64,000 nt of DNA from Methyloversatilis sp. (lineage in GTDB: Bacteria > Pseudomonadota > Gammaproteobacteria > Burkholderiales > Rhodocyclaceae): assembly GCF_030696805.1 (NCBI RefSeq), contig NZ_JAUYRO010000037.1, forward strand, positions 62,001 through 126,000, given 5' to 3'. Below are positions 52,048 to 60,911 of this stretch, piece by piece. The notes under the pieces were generated by a model. That model saw only the letters and a list, made by a program, of their open reading frames with translations, was not told the DNA's origin and made no database searches. The translations under genes and the position numbers were made by a program. Every line of letters begins with the position of its first letter. Positions within the stretch are counted from its first letter, which is position 1.

Positions 52048-53583
52048 TCACTTCGTGGCGACCGGGATCTTGCCGATCCGCGCCTGCCATTCTTTCGGCC
52101 CGGTGTCGTGCACCGACGTACCGCCTGCATCCACGGCCACGGTCACCGGCATGTCGACCACATCGAATTCGTAGATCGCTTCCATGCCCATGTCTTCGAA
52201 ACCGAGCACGCGCGCGCCCTTGATCGCCTTCGACACCAGATAGGCCGCGCCGCCGACCGCCATCAGGTAAGCGCTCTTGTGCTTGCGGATGGCCTCGATC
52301 GCGACCGGGCCGCGTTCGGCCTTGCCCACCATCGCGATCAGACCGGTCTGCGCCAGCATCATTTCGGTGAACTTGTCCATGCGGGTTGCCGTGGTCGGGC
52401 CGGCCGGTCCGACCACTTCGTCGCGCACCGGATCGACCGGGCCGACGTAGTAGATGACGCGGTTGGCGAAATCGACCGGCAGCTTTTCGCCCTTCGCCAG
52501 CATGTCGGCAATGCGCTTGTGCGCCGCATCGCGGCCGGTCAACATCTTGCCGTTCAGCAACAGTGTCTGGCCCGGCTTCCACGACGCGACTTCAGCCGGC
52601 GTCAGCGTGTTCAGGTCGACCCGCTTCGAATTCTTGGTGTCCGGCTGCCAGGTCACGTCCGGCCAGTCTTCGAGGCGCGGCGCTTCGAGCACGGCCGGGC
52701 CGGAGCCATCGAGATGGAAATGCACATGCCGGGTGGCGGCACAATTCGGAATCATCGCCACCGGCAGCGACGCGGCATGTGTCGGGTAGTCGAGAATCTT
52801 CACGTCGAGCACGGTGGCCAGACCGCCCAGCCCCTGGGCGCCGATGCCCAGCGCGTTCACTTTCTCCATCAGTTCGAGTCGCAGCTCTTCGACTCGCGTG
52901 AGCTTCTCGCCGCGCGCCGCCTTTTCGACCAGGAACTGGATATTGATCGGCTCCATCAGCGATTCCTTGGCCAGCAGCATGGCCTTTTCCGGCGTGCCGC
53001 CGATGCCGATGCCCAGCATGCCGGGCGGGCACCAGCCGGCGCCCATGGTCGGCACGGTCTTGAGTACCCAATCCACGATGGAATCGGACGGGTTCAGCAT
53101 GACCATCTTCGACTTGTTTTCCGAGCCACCGCCCTTGGCGGCACAGATCACCTCGACGTGGTCACCCGGCACGATTTCGTAATGGATGACCGCCGGCGTG
53201 TTGTCTTTCGAATTCTTCCGTGCGCCCGCCGGGTCGAGCAGCACCGAGGCGCGCAGCGTGTTGTCCGGGTGCAGGTAGGCGCGTCGCACCCCTTCGTTGA
53301 CCATGTCGGTCACGCTCATCGTGGCGTCCCAGCGCACATTCATGCCCACCTTCAGGAAGACCACGGCGATACCCGTGTCCTGGCAGATCGGGCGACGGCC
53401 TTCGGCGCACATGCGCGAATTGGTCAGGATCTGCGCGATCGCGTCCTTCGCCGCCGGCGACTGTTCCCGCTCGTACGCCGCACCCAGCGCCTGGATGTAG
53501 TCCAGCGGGTGGTAACAGGAAATGAACTGGAAAGCGTCGGCGATCGACTGGATGAAATCGTCCTGACGGATGGGCTGGCTCAT
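52048..53583 (-). CDS. Class I fumarate hydratase
   Basis: A 511-residue iron-sulfur fumarase that hydrates fumarate to malate in the TCA cycle. Cluster-ligand cysteines lie in GRRPICQDTGIAVV, MGAGWCPPGMLGIGIGGTPE and MIPNCAATRHVHFHLDGSG. The C-terminal domain has YYVGPVDPVRDEVVGPAGPT, then ATRMDKFTEMMLAQTGL and IGKAERG-like MVGKAERGPVAIEAI. The length fits fused class I enzymes rather than the two-subunit form. The gene stands alone on the minus strand with a YqhA-family gene upstream. Confidence 0.95.
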   Translation of the reverse strand: MSQPIRQDDFIQSIADAFQFISCYHPLDYIQALGAAYEREQSPAAKDAIAQILTNSRMCAEGRRPICQDTGIAVVFLKVGMNVRWDATMSVTDMVNEGVRRAYLHPDNTLRASVLLDPAGARKNSKDNTPAVIHYEIVPGDHVEVICAAKGGGSENKSKMVMLNPSDSIVDWVLKTVPTMGAGWCPPGMLGIGIGGTPEKAMLLAKESLMEPINIQFLVEKAARGEKLTRVEELRLELMEKVNALGIGAQGLGGLATVLDVKILDYPTHAASLPVAMIPNCAATRHVHFHLDGSGPAVLEAPRLEDWPDVTWQPDTKNSKRVDLNTLTPAEVASWKPGQTLLLNGKMLTGRDAAHKRIADMLAKGEKLPVDFANRVIYYVGPVDPVRDEVVGPAGPTTATRMDKFTEMMLAQTGLIAMVGKAERGPVAIEAIRKHKSAYLMAVGGAAYLVSKAIKGARVLGFEDMGMEAIYEFDVVDMPVTVAVDAGGTSVHDTGPKEWQARIGKIPVATK

Positions 53584-53631
53584 GGGAAAGGTCCTGTTGA
53601 AGCGGCCGCCAACGGCGGCCAGTCACGACGC

Positions 53632-54156
53632 TCAGTGATGCTGCTTGTTCAGCAGCAGCGTCTGCGTCATCAGCTTGTCGGTATAGGCCATGGCGAGTGC
53701 CGACAAGACGAACACCATGTGAATCACCACCTGCCACAGCACGACGCGGTCGGTCAGCTGATCAGCGTTGATGAAGGTTTTCAGCAGGTGGATGGCCGAA
53801 ATGCCGATCAGGGCGGTGGCCAGCTTCACCTTGAGCACGCCGGCGTTCACGTGCGACAGCCATTCCGGCTGGTCCGGGTGGTCGTCGAGGTTGAGCCGCG
53901 ACACGAAGGTTTCGTAGCCGCCGACAATGACCATGATCAGCAGGTTGGCGATCATCACCACGTCGATCAGGCCCAGCACGATGAGCATGATGTCGTTTTC
54001 GCTCAGCGCACCGATCTTGTGGACCAGGTGCCACAACTCGACCATGAACAGGTAGACATACACACCCTGTGCGACGATGAGGCCGAAGTAGAGTGGCGCC
54101 TGCAACCAGCGGCTGGCGAAGATCATGCTTTGAAGAACGCGTCCGAGATTGAGCAT
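53632..54156 (-). CDS. YqhA/TIGR00645-family membrane protein
   Basis: A 174-residue membrane protein with four helices, matching the YqhA family: [20 protein letters not shown], then [20 protein letters not shown], and [20 protein letters not shown]. The family is widespread and of unknown function. It precedes fumarase on the same strand with 48 bp between, so they may be co-transcribed. No cysteines are present. Confidence 0.9.
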   Translation of the reverse strand: MLNLGRVLQSMIFASRWLQAPLYFGLIVAQGVYVYLFMVELWHLVHKIGALSENDIMLIVLGLIDVVMIANLLIMVIVGGYETFVSRLNLDDHPDQPEWLSHVNAGVLKVKLATALIGISAIHLLKTFINADQLTDRVVLWQVVIHMVFVLSALAMAYTDKLMTQTLLLNKQHH

Positions 54157-54373
54157 ATTTGAGGCAAGTCAGGCAAAAGATCGAGCGCGATATTACCATC
54201 CGCACCTGACGGTCCCGGCGGGCAGCCCTGCAGTAAGGGCGTTGTAAGCCCTCCGGGCTGTAATAAATGGAATTCGAGCGCACCCATGCGCCTGACGTCG
54301 GCCCACAAGGCTGTACTTGCATTGCTGCGTGAGCCCGCAAGCGTGCAGATTTTGATTCGATGGAGGAGGTCGT

Positions 54374-56344
54374 ATGTCCGAAGTATCCGAAGTTCACGTG
54401 TATCAACCCCCGCAGGCGCTGGTCGACGGCGCCGCTGTGTCCGGCATGGACGCCTACCGCGCGCTGTGTGCCGAAGCCGAGCGCGACTATGAAGGTTACT
54501 GGGCACGCCTTGCGCGCGAGCACGTGAGCTGGCAGACGCCGTTTACCCGCACGCTGAATGAAGACAACCGCCCGTTCTTCAAGTGGTTCGAAGACGGCAA
54601 GCTGAACGTGTCCTACAACTGTCTCGACCGCAACGTCGAAGCCGGTCTGGGTGACAAGACAGCCATCATTTTCGAAGCTGACGGCGGCGCCGTCACCCGT
54701 GTCACCTACAGCGACCTGCTGGAGCGCGTGTGCAGGCTGGCCAATGCGCTGCGCGCCAAGGGCGTGAAGAAGGGTGACCGGGTCGTCATCTACATGCCGA
54801 TGTCGATCGAAGGCATCGTTGCCATGCAGGCCTGCGCCCGCATCGGCGCCACGCACTCCGTGGTGTTCGGCGGCTTTTCGGCGCAGTCGCTGCGCGACCG
54901 CATCAGCGACGCCGGTGCGGTCATGCTGATCACCGCCGACGAACAGTGCCGCGGCGGCAAGAACATTCCGCTCAAGCCCATCGTCGACGAAGCTTTCGGC
55001 ATGGGCGGCTGCGAAGCCTGCTCGACCGTCATCGTCTACAAGCGCACCGGTGGCACCTGCAACATGGTCGCGGGCCGCGACGAGTGGCTGCACGAAATCA
55101 CCGAAGGCCAGGCCGCGACCTGCGATCCGGAATGGGTCGATGCCGAACACCCGCTGTTCCTGCTCTACACCTCCGGTTCCACCGGCAAGCCCAAGGGCGT
55201 GCAGCACTCGTCAGGCGGCTATCTGCTGCACGCCATCCTGACGATGCGCTGGACCTTCGACATCAAGCCTTCCGATGTCTTCTGGTGTACCGCTGACATC
55301 GGTTGGGTTACCGGCCACACCTACATCACCTACGGCCCGCTGGCCTGCGGTGCGACCGAAGTCGTGTTCGAAGGCGTGCCCACCTACCCGGACGCCGGCC
55401 GCTTCTGGAAGATGATCCAGGACCACAAGGTGAGCGTGTTCTACACCGCGCCGACCGCCATCCGTTCGCTGATCAAGTCTGCCGACGCGAACGTGGCCGT
55501 GCATCCGAAGAGCTACGACCTTTCCAGCCTGCGCATCCTGGGTTCAGTCGGCGAGCCGATCAATCCGGCCGCCTGGGAGTGGTACTACGAAAACGTCGGC
55601 GGCAGCCGCTGCCCCATCGTCGATACCTTCTGGCAGACCGAAACCGGCGGCCACATGATTACGCCGATGCCGGGCGCCACGCCGATGGTGCCGGGCTCGT
55701 GCACGTTGCCTTTCCCGGGCATCCAGGCGGCCGTCGTCGATGAAACCGGCAACGACGTACCCTGGGGGCAGGGTGGCATCCTGGTGGTCAAGAAACCGTG
55801 GCCGTCGATGATCCGCACGATCTTCGGCGACCCGGATCGCTTCGTGAAGAGCTACTACCCGGCCGACTTCCAGGGGCGCTACTACCTGGCCGGCGACGGT
55901 GCGATCCGTGACGCCAAGACCGGCTACTTCACGATTACCGGCCGCATCGACGATGTGCTGAACGTGTCGGGCCATCGCATGGGCACGATGGAAATCGAGT
56001 CCGCTCTGGTGTCGCATCCGATGGTGGCGGAAGCCGCCGTGGTGGGGCGGCCGGACGATCTGACCGGCGAGGCCATCTGCGCTTTCGTCGTGCTGAAGCG
56101 TTCGCGTCCGACCGGCGACGAGGCCAAGCAGATCGCCACCGAACTGCGCAACTGGGTGGGCAAGGAGATCGGCCCGATCGCCAAGCCGAAGGACCTGCGT
56201 TTCGGTGACAACCTGCCGAAGACCCGCTCGGGCAAGATCATGCGCCGCCTGCTGCGCTCGATCGCCAAGGGCGAGCAGATCACGCAGGACACCTCGACGC
56301 TGGAAAACCCGGCCATCCTCGAACAGCTGGCGCAAGCCCTCTGA
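54374..56344 (+). CDS. acs: Acetyl-CoA synthetase
   Basis: A 656-residue AMP-forming acetyl-CoA synthetase activating acetate to acetyl-CoA. The adenylate motif is [20 protein letters not shown], with [20 protein letters not shown] and [15 protein letters not shown]. The C-terminal domain has [20 protein letters not shown] and the acetylatable Lys in [14 protein letters not shown], whose modification shuts the enzyme off in many bacteria. GGAGGTCGT lies upstream of the ATG. It is followed by a two-gene acetate-type symporter, so the three genes probably serve acetate uptake and use. Confidence 0.98.
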   Translation: MSEVSEVHVYQPPQALVDGAAVSGMDAYRALCAEAERDYEGYWARLAREHVSWQTPFTRTLNEDNRPFFKWFEDGKLNVSYNCLDRNVEAGLGDKTAIIFEADGGAVTRVTYSDLLERVCRLANALRAKGVKKGDRVVIYMPMSIEGIVAMQACARIGATHSVVFGGFSAQSLRDRISDAGAVMLITADEQCRGGKNIPLKPIVDEAFGMGGCEACSTVIVYKRTGGTCNMVAGRDEWLHEITEGQAATCDPEWVDAEHPLFLLYTSGSTGKPKGVQHSSGGYLLHAILTMRWTFDIKPSDVFWCTADIGWVTGHTYITYGPLACGATEVVFEGVPTYPDAGRFWKMIQDHKVSVFYTAPTAIRSLIKSADANVAVHPKSYDLSSLRILGSVGEPINPAAWEWYYENVGGSRCPIVDTFWQTETGGHMITPMPGATPMVPGSCTLPFPGIQAAVVDETGNDVPWGQGGILVVKKPWPSMIRTIFGDPDRFVKSYYPADFQGRYYLAGDGAIRDAKTGYFTITGRIDDVLNVSGHRMGTMEIESALVSHPMVAEAAVVGRPDDLTGEAICAFVVLKRSRPTGDEAKQIATELRNWVGKEIGPIAKPKDLRFGDNLPKTRSGKIMRRLLRSIAKGEQITQDTSTLENPAILEQLAQAL

Positions 56345-56535
56345 TCGAAAGCCGGGGGTCGGCGCATGCGCGCCGGCTCCCGGTTGCCGGGCGCCCGGCG
56401 AGCGACGAGTGGCCGGGCGTGCATCACCCCGATAACAACACGGGCAGGCGACGAGCGACTGCGCCTGCAGCAACACCCAGAAGCCCGTCGTCCCGACTAC
56501 CGCGGCCTGATTTCACCGAACATGCTGCCGAGCAC

Positions 56536-56802
56536 ATGCTGATGCAGTTGTCCGAACGCCACCGCGAATACTGGCGCAGGAACCTTCGCGTCACGCTGGT
56601 GCTGCTCGTCATCTGGTTCACGGTCACCTTCGTACCGATATTTTTCGCCCGCGAGCTCAACGAATGGTCGTTTCTCGGCTGGCCGCTCGCCTTCTACATG
56701 GGCGCCCAGGGCTCGCTCATCGTCTACGTACTGATCATCGGTTACTACGCGCGGGTGATGAACCGCTTTGACCGCGAGTACGGCGTGAACGAGGACGTCT
56801 GA
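56536..56802 (+). CDS. Small subunit of sodium/solute symporter (DUF4212)
   Basis: An 88-residue membrane protein with two helices (LVLLVIWFTVTFVPIFFA and WPLAFYMGAQGSLIVYVLII). It matches the DUF4212/putative solute symporter small subunit family, always encoded just before a large SSS-family symporter. The stop lies two bases before the start of the symporter ATG. The start is uncertain: ATG at 56536 or 56542 is preferred to the far upstream one at 56419, which has a low-complexity basic extension. Confidence 0.85.
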   Translation: MLMQLSERHREYWRRNLRVTLVLLVIWFTVTFVPIFFARELNEWSFLGWPLAFYMGAQGSLIVYVLIIGYYARVMNRFDREYGVNEDV

Positions 56803-56804
56803 CC

Positions 56805-58874
56805 ATGCCGCAGCGGCAGTCGGCGTTTTACCGGCAGCTCAAGAAGATGTACGCCTGGTACGCCGGCGGCTTCGCGATATTCGTCGTGCTGCTGTCGCTG
56901 GCCGAAGGCATGGGCATGTCGTCGCGCTGGATCGGCTACGTGTTCATGTTTGCCACGATCGCGCTCTATGCCGGCATCGGCGTCATGAGCCGCACCGCCG
57001 ACGTGTCCGAGTACTACGTCGCCGGCCGGCGTGTGCCAGCCATGTTCAACGGCATGGCGACCGGGGCCGACTGGATGTCGGCAGCGTCCTTCATCGGCCT
57101 GGCCGGCACGCTGTACTTCGGCGGCTATCAGGGGCTGGCCTTCGTCATGGGCTGGACCGGCGGCTACTGCCTGGTCGCACTGCTGCTCGCCCCCTATCTG
57201 CGCAAGTTCGGCGAATTCACGATTCCGGACTTCCTCGGCGCGCGCTACGGCGGCAACGCGGCGCGCATGATCGGTGTGTTCGCCACCATCCTGGCGTCGT
57301 TCACCTATGTGGTGGCGCAGATCTACGGCGTCGGCCTGATCACCAGCCGTTTCGTCGGGCTGGAATTCGAAGTTGGCGTATTCGTCGGCCTGGCCGGCAT
57401 CCTGGTGTGCTCCTTCCTCGGCGGCATGCGCGCCGTCACCTGGACCCAGGTCGCCCAGTACATCATCCTCATCGTGGCCTATCTGCTGCCGGTGGTCATC
57501 CTGTCCACCAAGGTGACCGGCGTGCCGGTGCCGCAGGCGGTGTATGGCAGCGTGCTGCAGAAGCTCACGATGACCGAGCAGACGCTGTTCGCGTCGCCGC
57601 GCGAAATCGAGGTGAACGCGATGTACAAGGCGCGCGCCGAAGCCTTCGACGAAAAGATCAGAGGTTTGCCGGCTTCGCTCGAAGGCGAGCGCGCCGCACT
57701 GACCATCCGGCTTGACGAACTGAAGCACGAAAATGCCTCGGCAAAGGACATTTCGTCGGCCGAAAAGGCACTCAAGTACATGCCCAGGGACGAGGCCGAC
57801 GCACTCAAACGCTGGACGGAGGCGCGCGCCGCCGCCGCCGCCAAGTCGGCGCCGCCGCTGCCGCATACCGCCGCCCACGCCGGTCGCGATGAGGCCGAAT
57901 CGAGCCGCAAGCGCCTCAATTTCATCGCGCTGGTGATCTGCCTGATGATAGGCACCGCCTCGTTGCCGCACATCCTGATGCGCTACTACACGACGCCCAG
58001 CGTCAAGGAAGCGCGCGAATCGGTGTTCTGGTCGCTGTTCTTCATCTTCCTGCTGTACGTCACCGCACCGGCCTACGCGGTGTTCGCCAAGTTCGAGATC
58101 TATACCAATCTGGTGGGTTCGACCATTTCGACCTTGCCCGGCTGGGTCGCCTCGTGGGGCAAGGTCGGGTTGGTGAAGATCGAGGACATCAACGGTGACG
58201 GCATCCTGCAATTGGCCGAACTGACATTGAACACCGACGTGATCGTGCTCGCCACGCCGGAAATCGCGGGTCTGCCCTACGTGATATCCGGTCTGGTCGC
58301 CGCCGGCGGTCTGGCCGCTGCGCTGTCCACCGCCGACGGCCTGCTGCTGACCATCGCCAACGCCATGTCGCACGACGTCTATTACAAGGTGATCGACCCG
58401 AACGCCTCGACCCAGCGCCGTCTGGTCATTTCCAAGGCGCTGCTGCTGGTGGTCGCGCTGGTCGCCGCCTACACCGCGTCGCTGAAGCCGGACAACATCC
58501 TGTTCATGGTCGGCCTGGCGTTTTCGATCGCCTCGTCCGCCTTCTTCCCTGCGCTGGTGTGCGGCGTGTTCTGGAAGCGTGCCAACAAGGCCGGCGCGGT
58601 CAGCGGCATGGTGGCCGGACTCGGCATGTGTCTCTACTATGCATCGCTGACCCATCCGTTCTTCGGCGGCAGCATCGCCAACGCCTGGCTGGGTATCGAA
58701 CCGATCTCCTGCGGCTTCTTCGGCATCCCGTTCGGCTTCATCGTGCTGGTCATCGTCAGCCTGCTGACCCCGCCGCCAGACACCGCCACGCAGGAGCTGA
58801 TCGAACACCTGCGCTACCCGCGCCTGCCGAATGACCGCGTCGACCCACCCCCTGCGCGCAATCCGGCCCCGTGA
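56805..58874 (+). CDS. Sodium:solute symporter, large subunit (acetate type)
   Basis: A 689-residue SSS-family symporter with about 13-14 helices, similar to VC_2705-type and ActP acetate permeases. The signature SRTADVSEYYVAGRRVPAMF, then NGMATGADWMSAASFIGLAG is at about 70-110. A polar, helical insertion (about 260-370, rich in Glu, Arg, Ala) interrupts the membrane region. A second soluble loop near 461-472 reads DINGDGILQLAE, a perfect EF-hand-like calcium loop. LPYVISGLVAAGGLAAALST follows. With acs upstream, acetate or another short-chain acid is the likely substrate (inference). Confidence 0.92.
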   Translation: MPQRQSAFYRQLKKMYAWYAGGFAIFVVLLSLAEGMGMSSRWIGYVFMFATIALYAGIGVMSRTADVSEYYVAGRRVPAMFNGMATGADWMSAASFIGLAGTLYFGGYQGLAFVMGWTGGYCLVALLLAPYLRKFGEFTIPDFLGARYGGNAARMIGVFATILASFTYVVAQIYGVGLITSRFVGLEFEVGVFVGLAGILVCSFLGGMRAVTWTQVAQYIILIVAYLLPVVILSTKVTGVPVPQAVYGSVLQKLTMTEQTLFASPREIEVNAMYKARAEAFDEKIRGLPASLEGERAALTIRLDELKHENASAKDISSAEKALKYMPRDEADALKRWTEARAAAAAKSAPPLPHTAAHAGRDEAESSRKRLNFIALVICLMIGTASLPHILMRYYTTPSVKEARESVFWSLFFIFLLYVTAPAYAVFAKFEIYTNLVGSTISTLPGWVASWGKVGLVKIEDINGDGILQLAELTLNTDVIVLATPEIAGLPYVISGLVAAGGLAAALSTADGLLLTIANAMSHDVYYKVIDPNASTQRRLVISKALLLVVALVAAYTASLKPDNILFMVGLAFSIASSAFFPALVCGVFWKRANKAGAVSGMVAGLGMCLYYASLTHPFFGGSIANAWLGIEPISCGFFGIPFGFIVLVIVSLLTPPPDTATQELIEHLRYPRLPNDRVDPPPARNPAP

Positions 58875-58916
58875 CGGCCGCGCCCGGGCGCTTTCTGCTA
58901 TAGTCGCGCGCTTCGC

Positions 58917-59006
58917 GGTGAGGTGGATGTGTGGGTTAAGTCGCACGCCTGGAAAGCGTGTTTAGGTGAAAACCTAACGCGGGTTCGAATCCCGCCCTCT
59001 CCGCCA
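58917..59006 (+). tRNA. tRNA-Ser(GGA)
   Basis: A 90-nt type II tRNA with encoded CCA. The anticodon stem CACGC/GCGTG (58944-58948 with 58956-58960) encloses loop CTGGAAA, anticodon GGA at 58951-58953. The variable arm is TTAGGTGAAAACCTAA, and the T arm GCGGG-TTCGAAT-CCCGC. The acceptor pairs GGTGAGG with CCTCTCC, leaving a U3-U70 mismatch. The D loop reads GTGTGGGTTAA, with T at the position where nearly all tRNAs have A14. Its 3' end and terminator are duplicated at 60799. Confidence 0.85.
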
Positions 59007-59099
59007 CAATAAATCGCAGAGCGCTCCAGAACGCCTCGCAAGACACCCCGAAAGCCCCGGTTGACCACGTGTTCCGGGGCTTTTTTGTGTCCGGACGTC
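58987..59099 (+). repeat. Direct repeat, left copy (tRNA-Ser 3' end plus terminator)
   Basis: This 113-bp block covers the last 20 nt of tRNA-Ser and the following transcription terminator. A copy with roughly 90% identity lies at 60799-60911. The pattern fits a left attachment site for an element integrated at the tRNA 3' end. Spacer sequence between the tRNA and terminator differs by small insertions. Confidence 0.8.
59051..59086 (+). terminator. Intrinsic terminator of tRNA-Ser
   Basis: AAAGCCCCGG (59051-59060) and CCGGGGCTTT (59074-59083) form a 10-bp stem followed by a T-run (TTTTTT to 59086). It is 45 bases after the tRNA and is part of the duplicated block. Confidence 0.9.
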
Positions 59100-59217
59100 T
59101 GTGATTTGGATCGATCTCTAGCTGCGCTGGCCGGTTCACATACCCACCAGCGAGCCGGCCGCTACTGCACAAGCAAAAAAAAGGCGTGCAAGTCATTTTC
59201 AGAGTTTGTTTCTTTAC

Positions 59218-59243
59218 CTAGTCAATTATTGACAAGTAACTAG
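59218..59243. promoter_or_regulatory. Palindromic operator/promoter of the AbiE pair
   Basis: GTCAATTATTGAC (59221-59233) is a perfect inverted repeat with a 3-base centre, nested between CTAGT and ACTAG, which are themselves complementary. A TTGACA -35-like hexamer (59229-59234) overlaps it. It lies 22 bases before the antitoxin start, in an AT-rich patch. AbiEi antitoxins repress their own promoters by binding inverted repeats, so this is the likely operator. Confidence 0.6.
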
Positions 59244-59264
59244 ATTTTGCAACAAACTGCATGA

Positions 59265-59882
59265 ATGGTCCGTGCCCAAGACTCAACGCAGGAACAAGCC
59301 GTGCTCGCACTCGCAGAGCGCCAGCCTCTTCTGCGCGCACGCGATCTGAGCGCGCAGGCGCTGCCGACCGTTGTGCTCAGCCGGCTGGTCGCTGCGGGCA
59401 AGCTTGAACGCGTTGCCCGCGGCATCTACAGCCTGCCGGGGCGTGCGCTCAGTGAACACCGGTCCCTGGCCGAAGTTGCACTGCGTGTGCCGCGCGGTGT
59501 CGTGTGCCTGCTGTCGGCACTGCGCGTGCATGGCATCGGCACCCAGGCGCCGTTCGAGGTCTGGCTGGCGATCCCTCCGCATACGCCCACACCCCGACTG
59601 GACCAGCCGGCGCTGCGTGTCGTCCGCATGTCGGGCCCGGCACTGACCGATGGTATCGAGCCGATCGAAATCGATGGCGTGCAAGTTCCGGTGTTCAACG
59701 CGGCCAAGACCGTGGCCGACTGCTTCAAGTACCGCAACAAGATCGGCCTGGACGTGGCACTGGAGGCGCTGCGCGACGGCTGGGCACAGCGCAGGCTGAC
59801 CATGGATGCGCTCTGGCACTACGCCGCTGTCAACCGCGTGGCCAATGTGATGCGGCCCTACCTGGAAAGCGTCACGGCATGA
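59265..59882 (+). CDS. AbiEi-family antitoxin
   Basis: A 205-residue type IV antitoxin of the AbiEi family. An N-terminal winged helix (about 10-65) has LRARDLSAQALPTVVLSRLV and GKLERVARGIYSLPGR, followed by the C-terminal antitoxin domain (VCLLSALRVHGIGTQAPFEV, VFNAAKTVADCFKYRNKIGL). It should neutralise the toxin and bind the operator at 59218-59243. The ATG at 59265 is in frame with the winged helix; another ATG four bases earlier is out of frame. Its end overlaps the toxin start by four bases. Confidence 0.87.
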   Translation: MVRAQDSTQEQAVLALAERQPLLRARDLSAQALPTVVLSRLVAAGKLERVARGIYSLPGRALSEHRSLAEVALRVPRGVVCLLSALRVHGIGTQAPFEVWLAIPPHTPTPRLDQPALRVVRMSGPALTDGIEPIEIDGVQVPVFNAAKTVADCFKYRNKIGLDVALEALRDGWAQRRLTMDALWHYAAVNRVANVMRPYLESVTA

Positions 59883-60727
59883 GCCGCAACCTGGCCGCCT
59901 CCATCCGCACCCGCTTGAAGCAACGCGCCGATGCCAAGAGGCAGGACTTCAATCTGACGCTGACCCACTACGGGCTGGAGCGCTTGCTGTATCGCTTGTC
60001 GATCTCACCCCATGCCGGAAACTACCTGCTCAAGGGTGCGCTGCTGTTTTCACTGTGGTACGACCAGCCGTATCGGCCGACACGCGATGCGGATCTGCTG
60101 GGGTTTGGCCCGGATGACATCGACTCCGCTGTTGCGGCATTCCGTGAAATCTGCGCGATTGAGGTGGAAGACGGCATCGCGTTCGATCCCGCGTCGGTCA
60201 AGGGATCGGAGATCCGCAAGGAAGCGGGCTATGGCGGTGTGCGGATCGATCTGCTGGCGAAGCTGGACGGTGCTCGCATCACGCTGCAGGTGGATATCGG
60301 TTTTGGCGATGCAGTCACACCCGCGCCAGAATCGGTGAGCTACCCGGTGCTGCTTGATGACCTGCCCGCACCGCAATTGCGCTCGTACCCGAAATACACG
60401 GTGGTGGCAGAGAAATTCCATGCGGTGTGCCTGCTCGGCATGGCCAATACCCGGATGAAGGACTACTTCGACCTGTGGGTGCTGCTCACCGAGGGGGTTC
60501 TGCAATCGTCAGAACTGTGCAGCGCAGTCGAGGCGACGTTCGCACGGCGGCAATTGCCGGTGCCAAACGCTGTCCCCTCCGGCTTGAGCGATACCTTCGC
60601 GCTGGATGCCGTGAAACGGGCACAGTGGGCCGCGTTCCTGAAAAAGAATCGGCTGGTCGTACTGGACCTGGTCGAGGTGGTCACCCTGCTGCGCGATGAG
60701 TTTCAGAAACTGCAAAAGCAAGGCTGA
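59879..60727 (+). CDS. AbiEii-family nucleotidyltransferase toxin
   Basis: A 282-residue nucleotidyltransferase-like toxin. The NTase core motif is YLLKGALLFSLWY, followed by PTRDADLLGFG with the acidic pair; a third acidic residue is in GGVRIDLLAKLD. A KYTVVAEKFHAVCLLGMANT segment and RMKDYFDLWVLL follow, typical of AbiEii. Type IV toxins of this family block growth by modifying tRNA or other nucleotides. The ATG at 59879 overlaps the antitoxin stop (ATGA), showing coupled translation. Confidence 0.87.
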   Translation: MSRNLAASIRTRLKQRADAKRQDFNLTLTHYGLERLLYRLSISPHAGNYLLKGALLFSLWYDQPYRPTRDADLLGFGPDDIDSAVAAFREICAIEVEDGIAFDPASVKGSEIRKEAGYGGVRIDLLAKLDGARITLQVDIGFGDAVTPAPESVSYPVLLDDLPAPQLRSYPKYTVVAEKFHAVCLLGMANTRMKDYFDLWVLLTEGVLQSSELCSAVEATFARRQLPVPNAVPSGLSDTFALDAVKRAQWAAFLKKNRLVVLDLVEVVTLLRDEFQKLQKQG

Positions 60728-60798
60728 AAGGCCTGGTGGTATCCCGAAATTCAGATCGAGGAAAACTGAGATTTCATGGGGCTACTGGGCGCTGATGT

Positions 60799-60911
60799 GA
60801 ATCCCGCCCCCTCCGCCAAAAATGAGTCGCAGAGCGTCCAGAACGCCTCGCAAGACACCCTGAAAGCCCCGGTCGACCAAGTTTTCCGGGGCTTTTTTGT
60901 GTCCGGACGTC
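60799..60911 (+). repeat. Direct repeat, right copy
   Basis: This 113-bp block repeats the tRNA-Ser 3' end (GAATCCCGCC...CTCCGCCA), the spacer and the terminator at 58987-59099. It begins abruptly inside the T arm, so no complete tRNA is present. It marks the right end of the AbiE interval. Confidence 0.8.
60863..60898 (+). terminator. Duplicated terminator in right repeat
   Basis: AAAGCCCCGG (60863-60872) and CCGGGGC (60886-60892) plus T-run form the same hairpin as the tRNA terminator, with a slightly changed loop. It could end the AbiE transcript. Confidence 0.85.

Larger units (their letters stand above)
58987..60911. mobile_element. Putative tRNA-Ser mini-island carrying an AbiE module
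   Basis: Two direct repeats of the tRNA-Ser 3' end with its terminator bracket a 1.7-kb interval whose only genes are an AbiEi-like antitoxin and AbiEii-like toxin. No integrase is present in the interval. This fits an integrated cassette or a remnant of a larger island inserted at the tRNA. The right copy lacks the rest of the tRNA. Confidence 0.55.

Noticed and set aside
58936-59196. Frame near tRNA-Ser ending in RRAT
   Set aside because: Antisense through the tRNA and its terminator; similar peptides arise wherever this tRNA end is translated by mistake.
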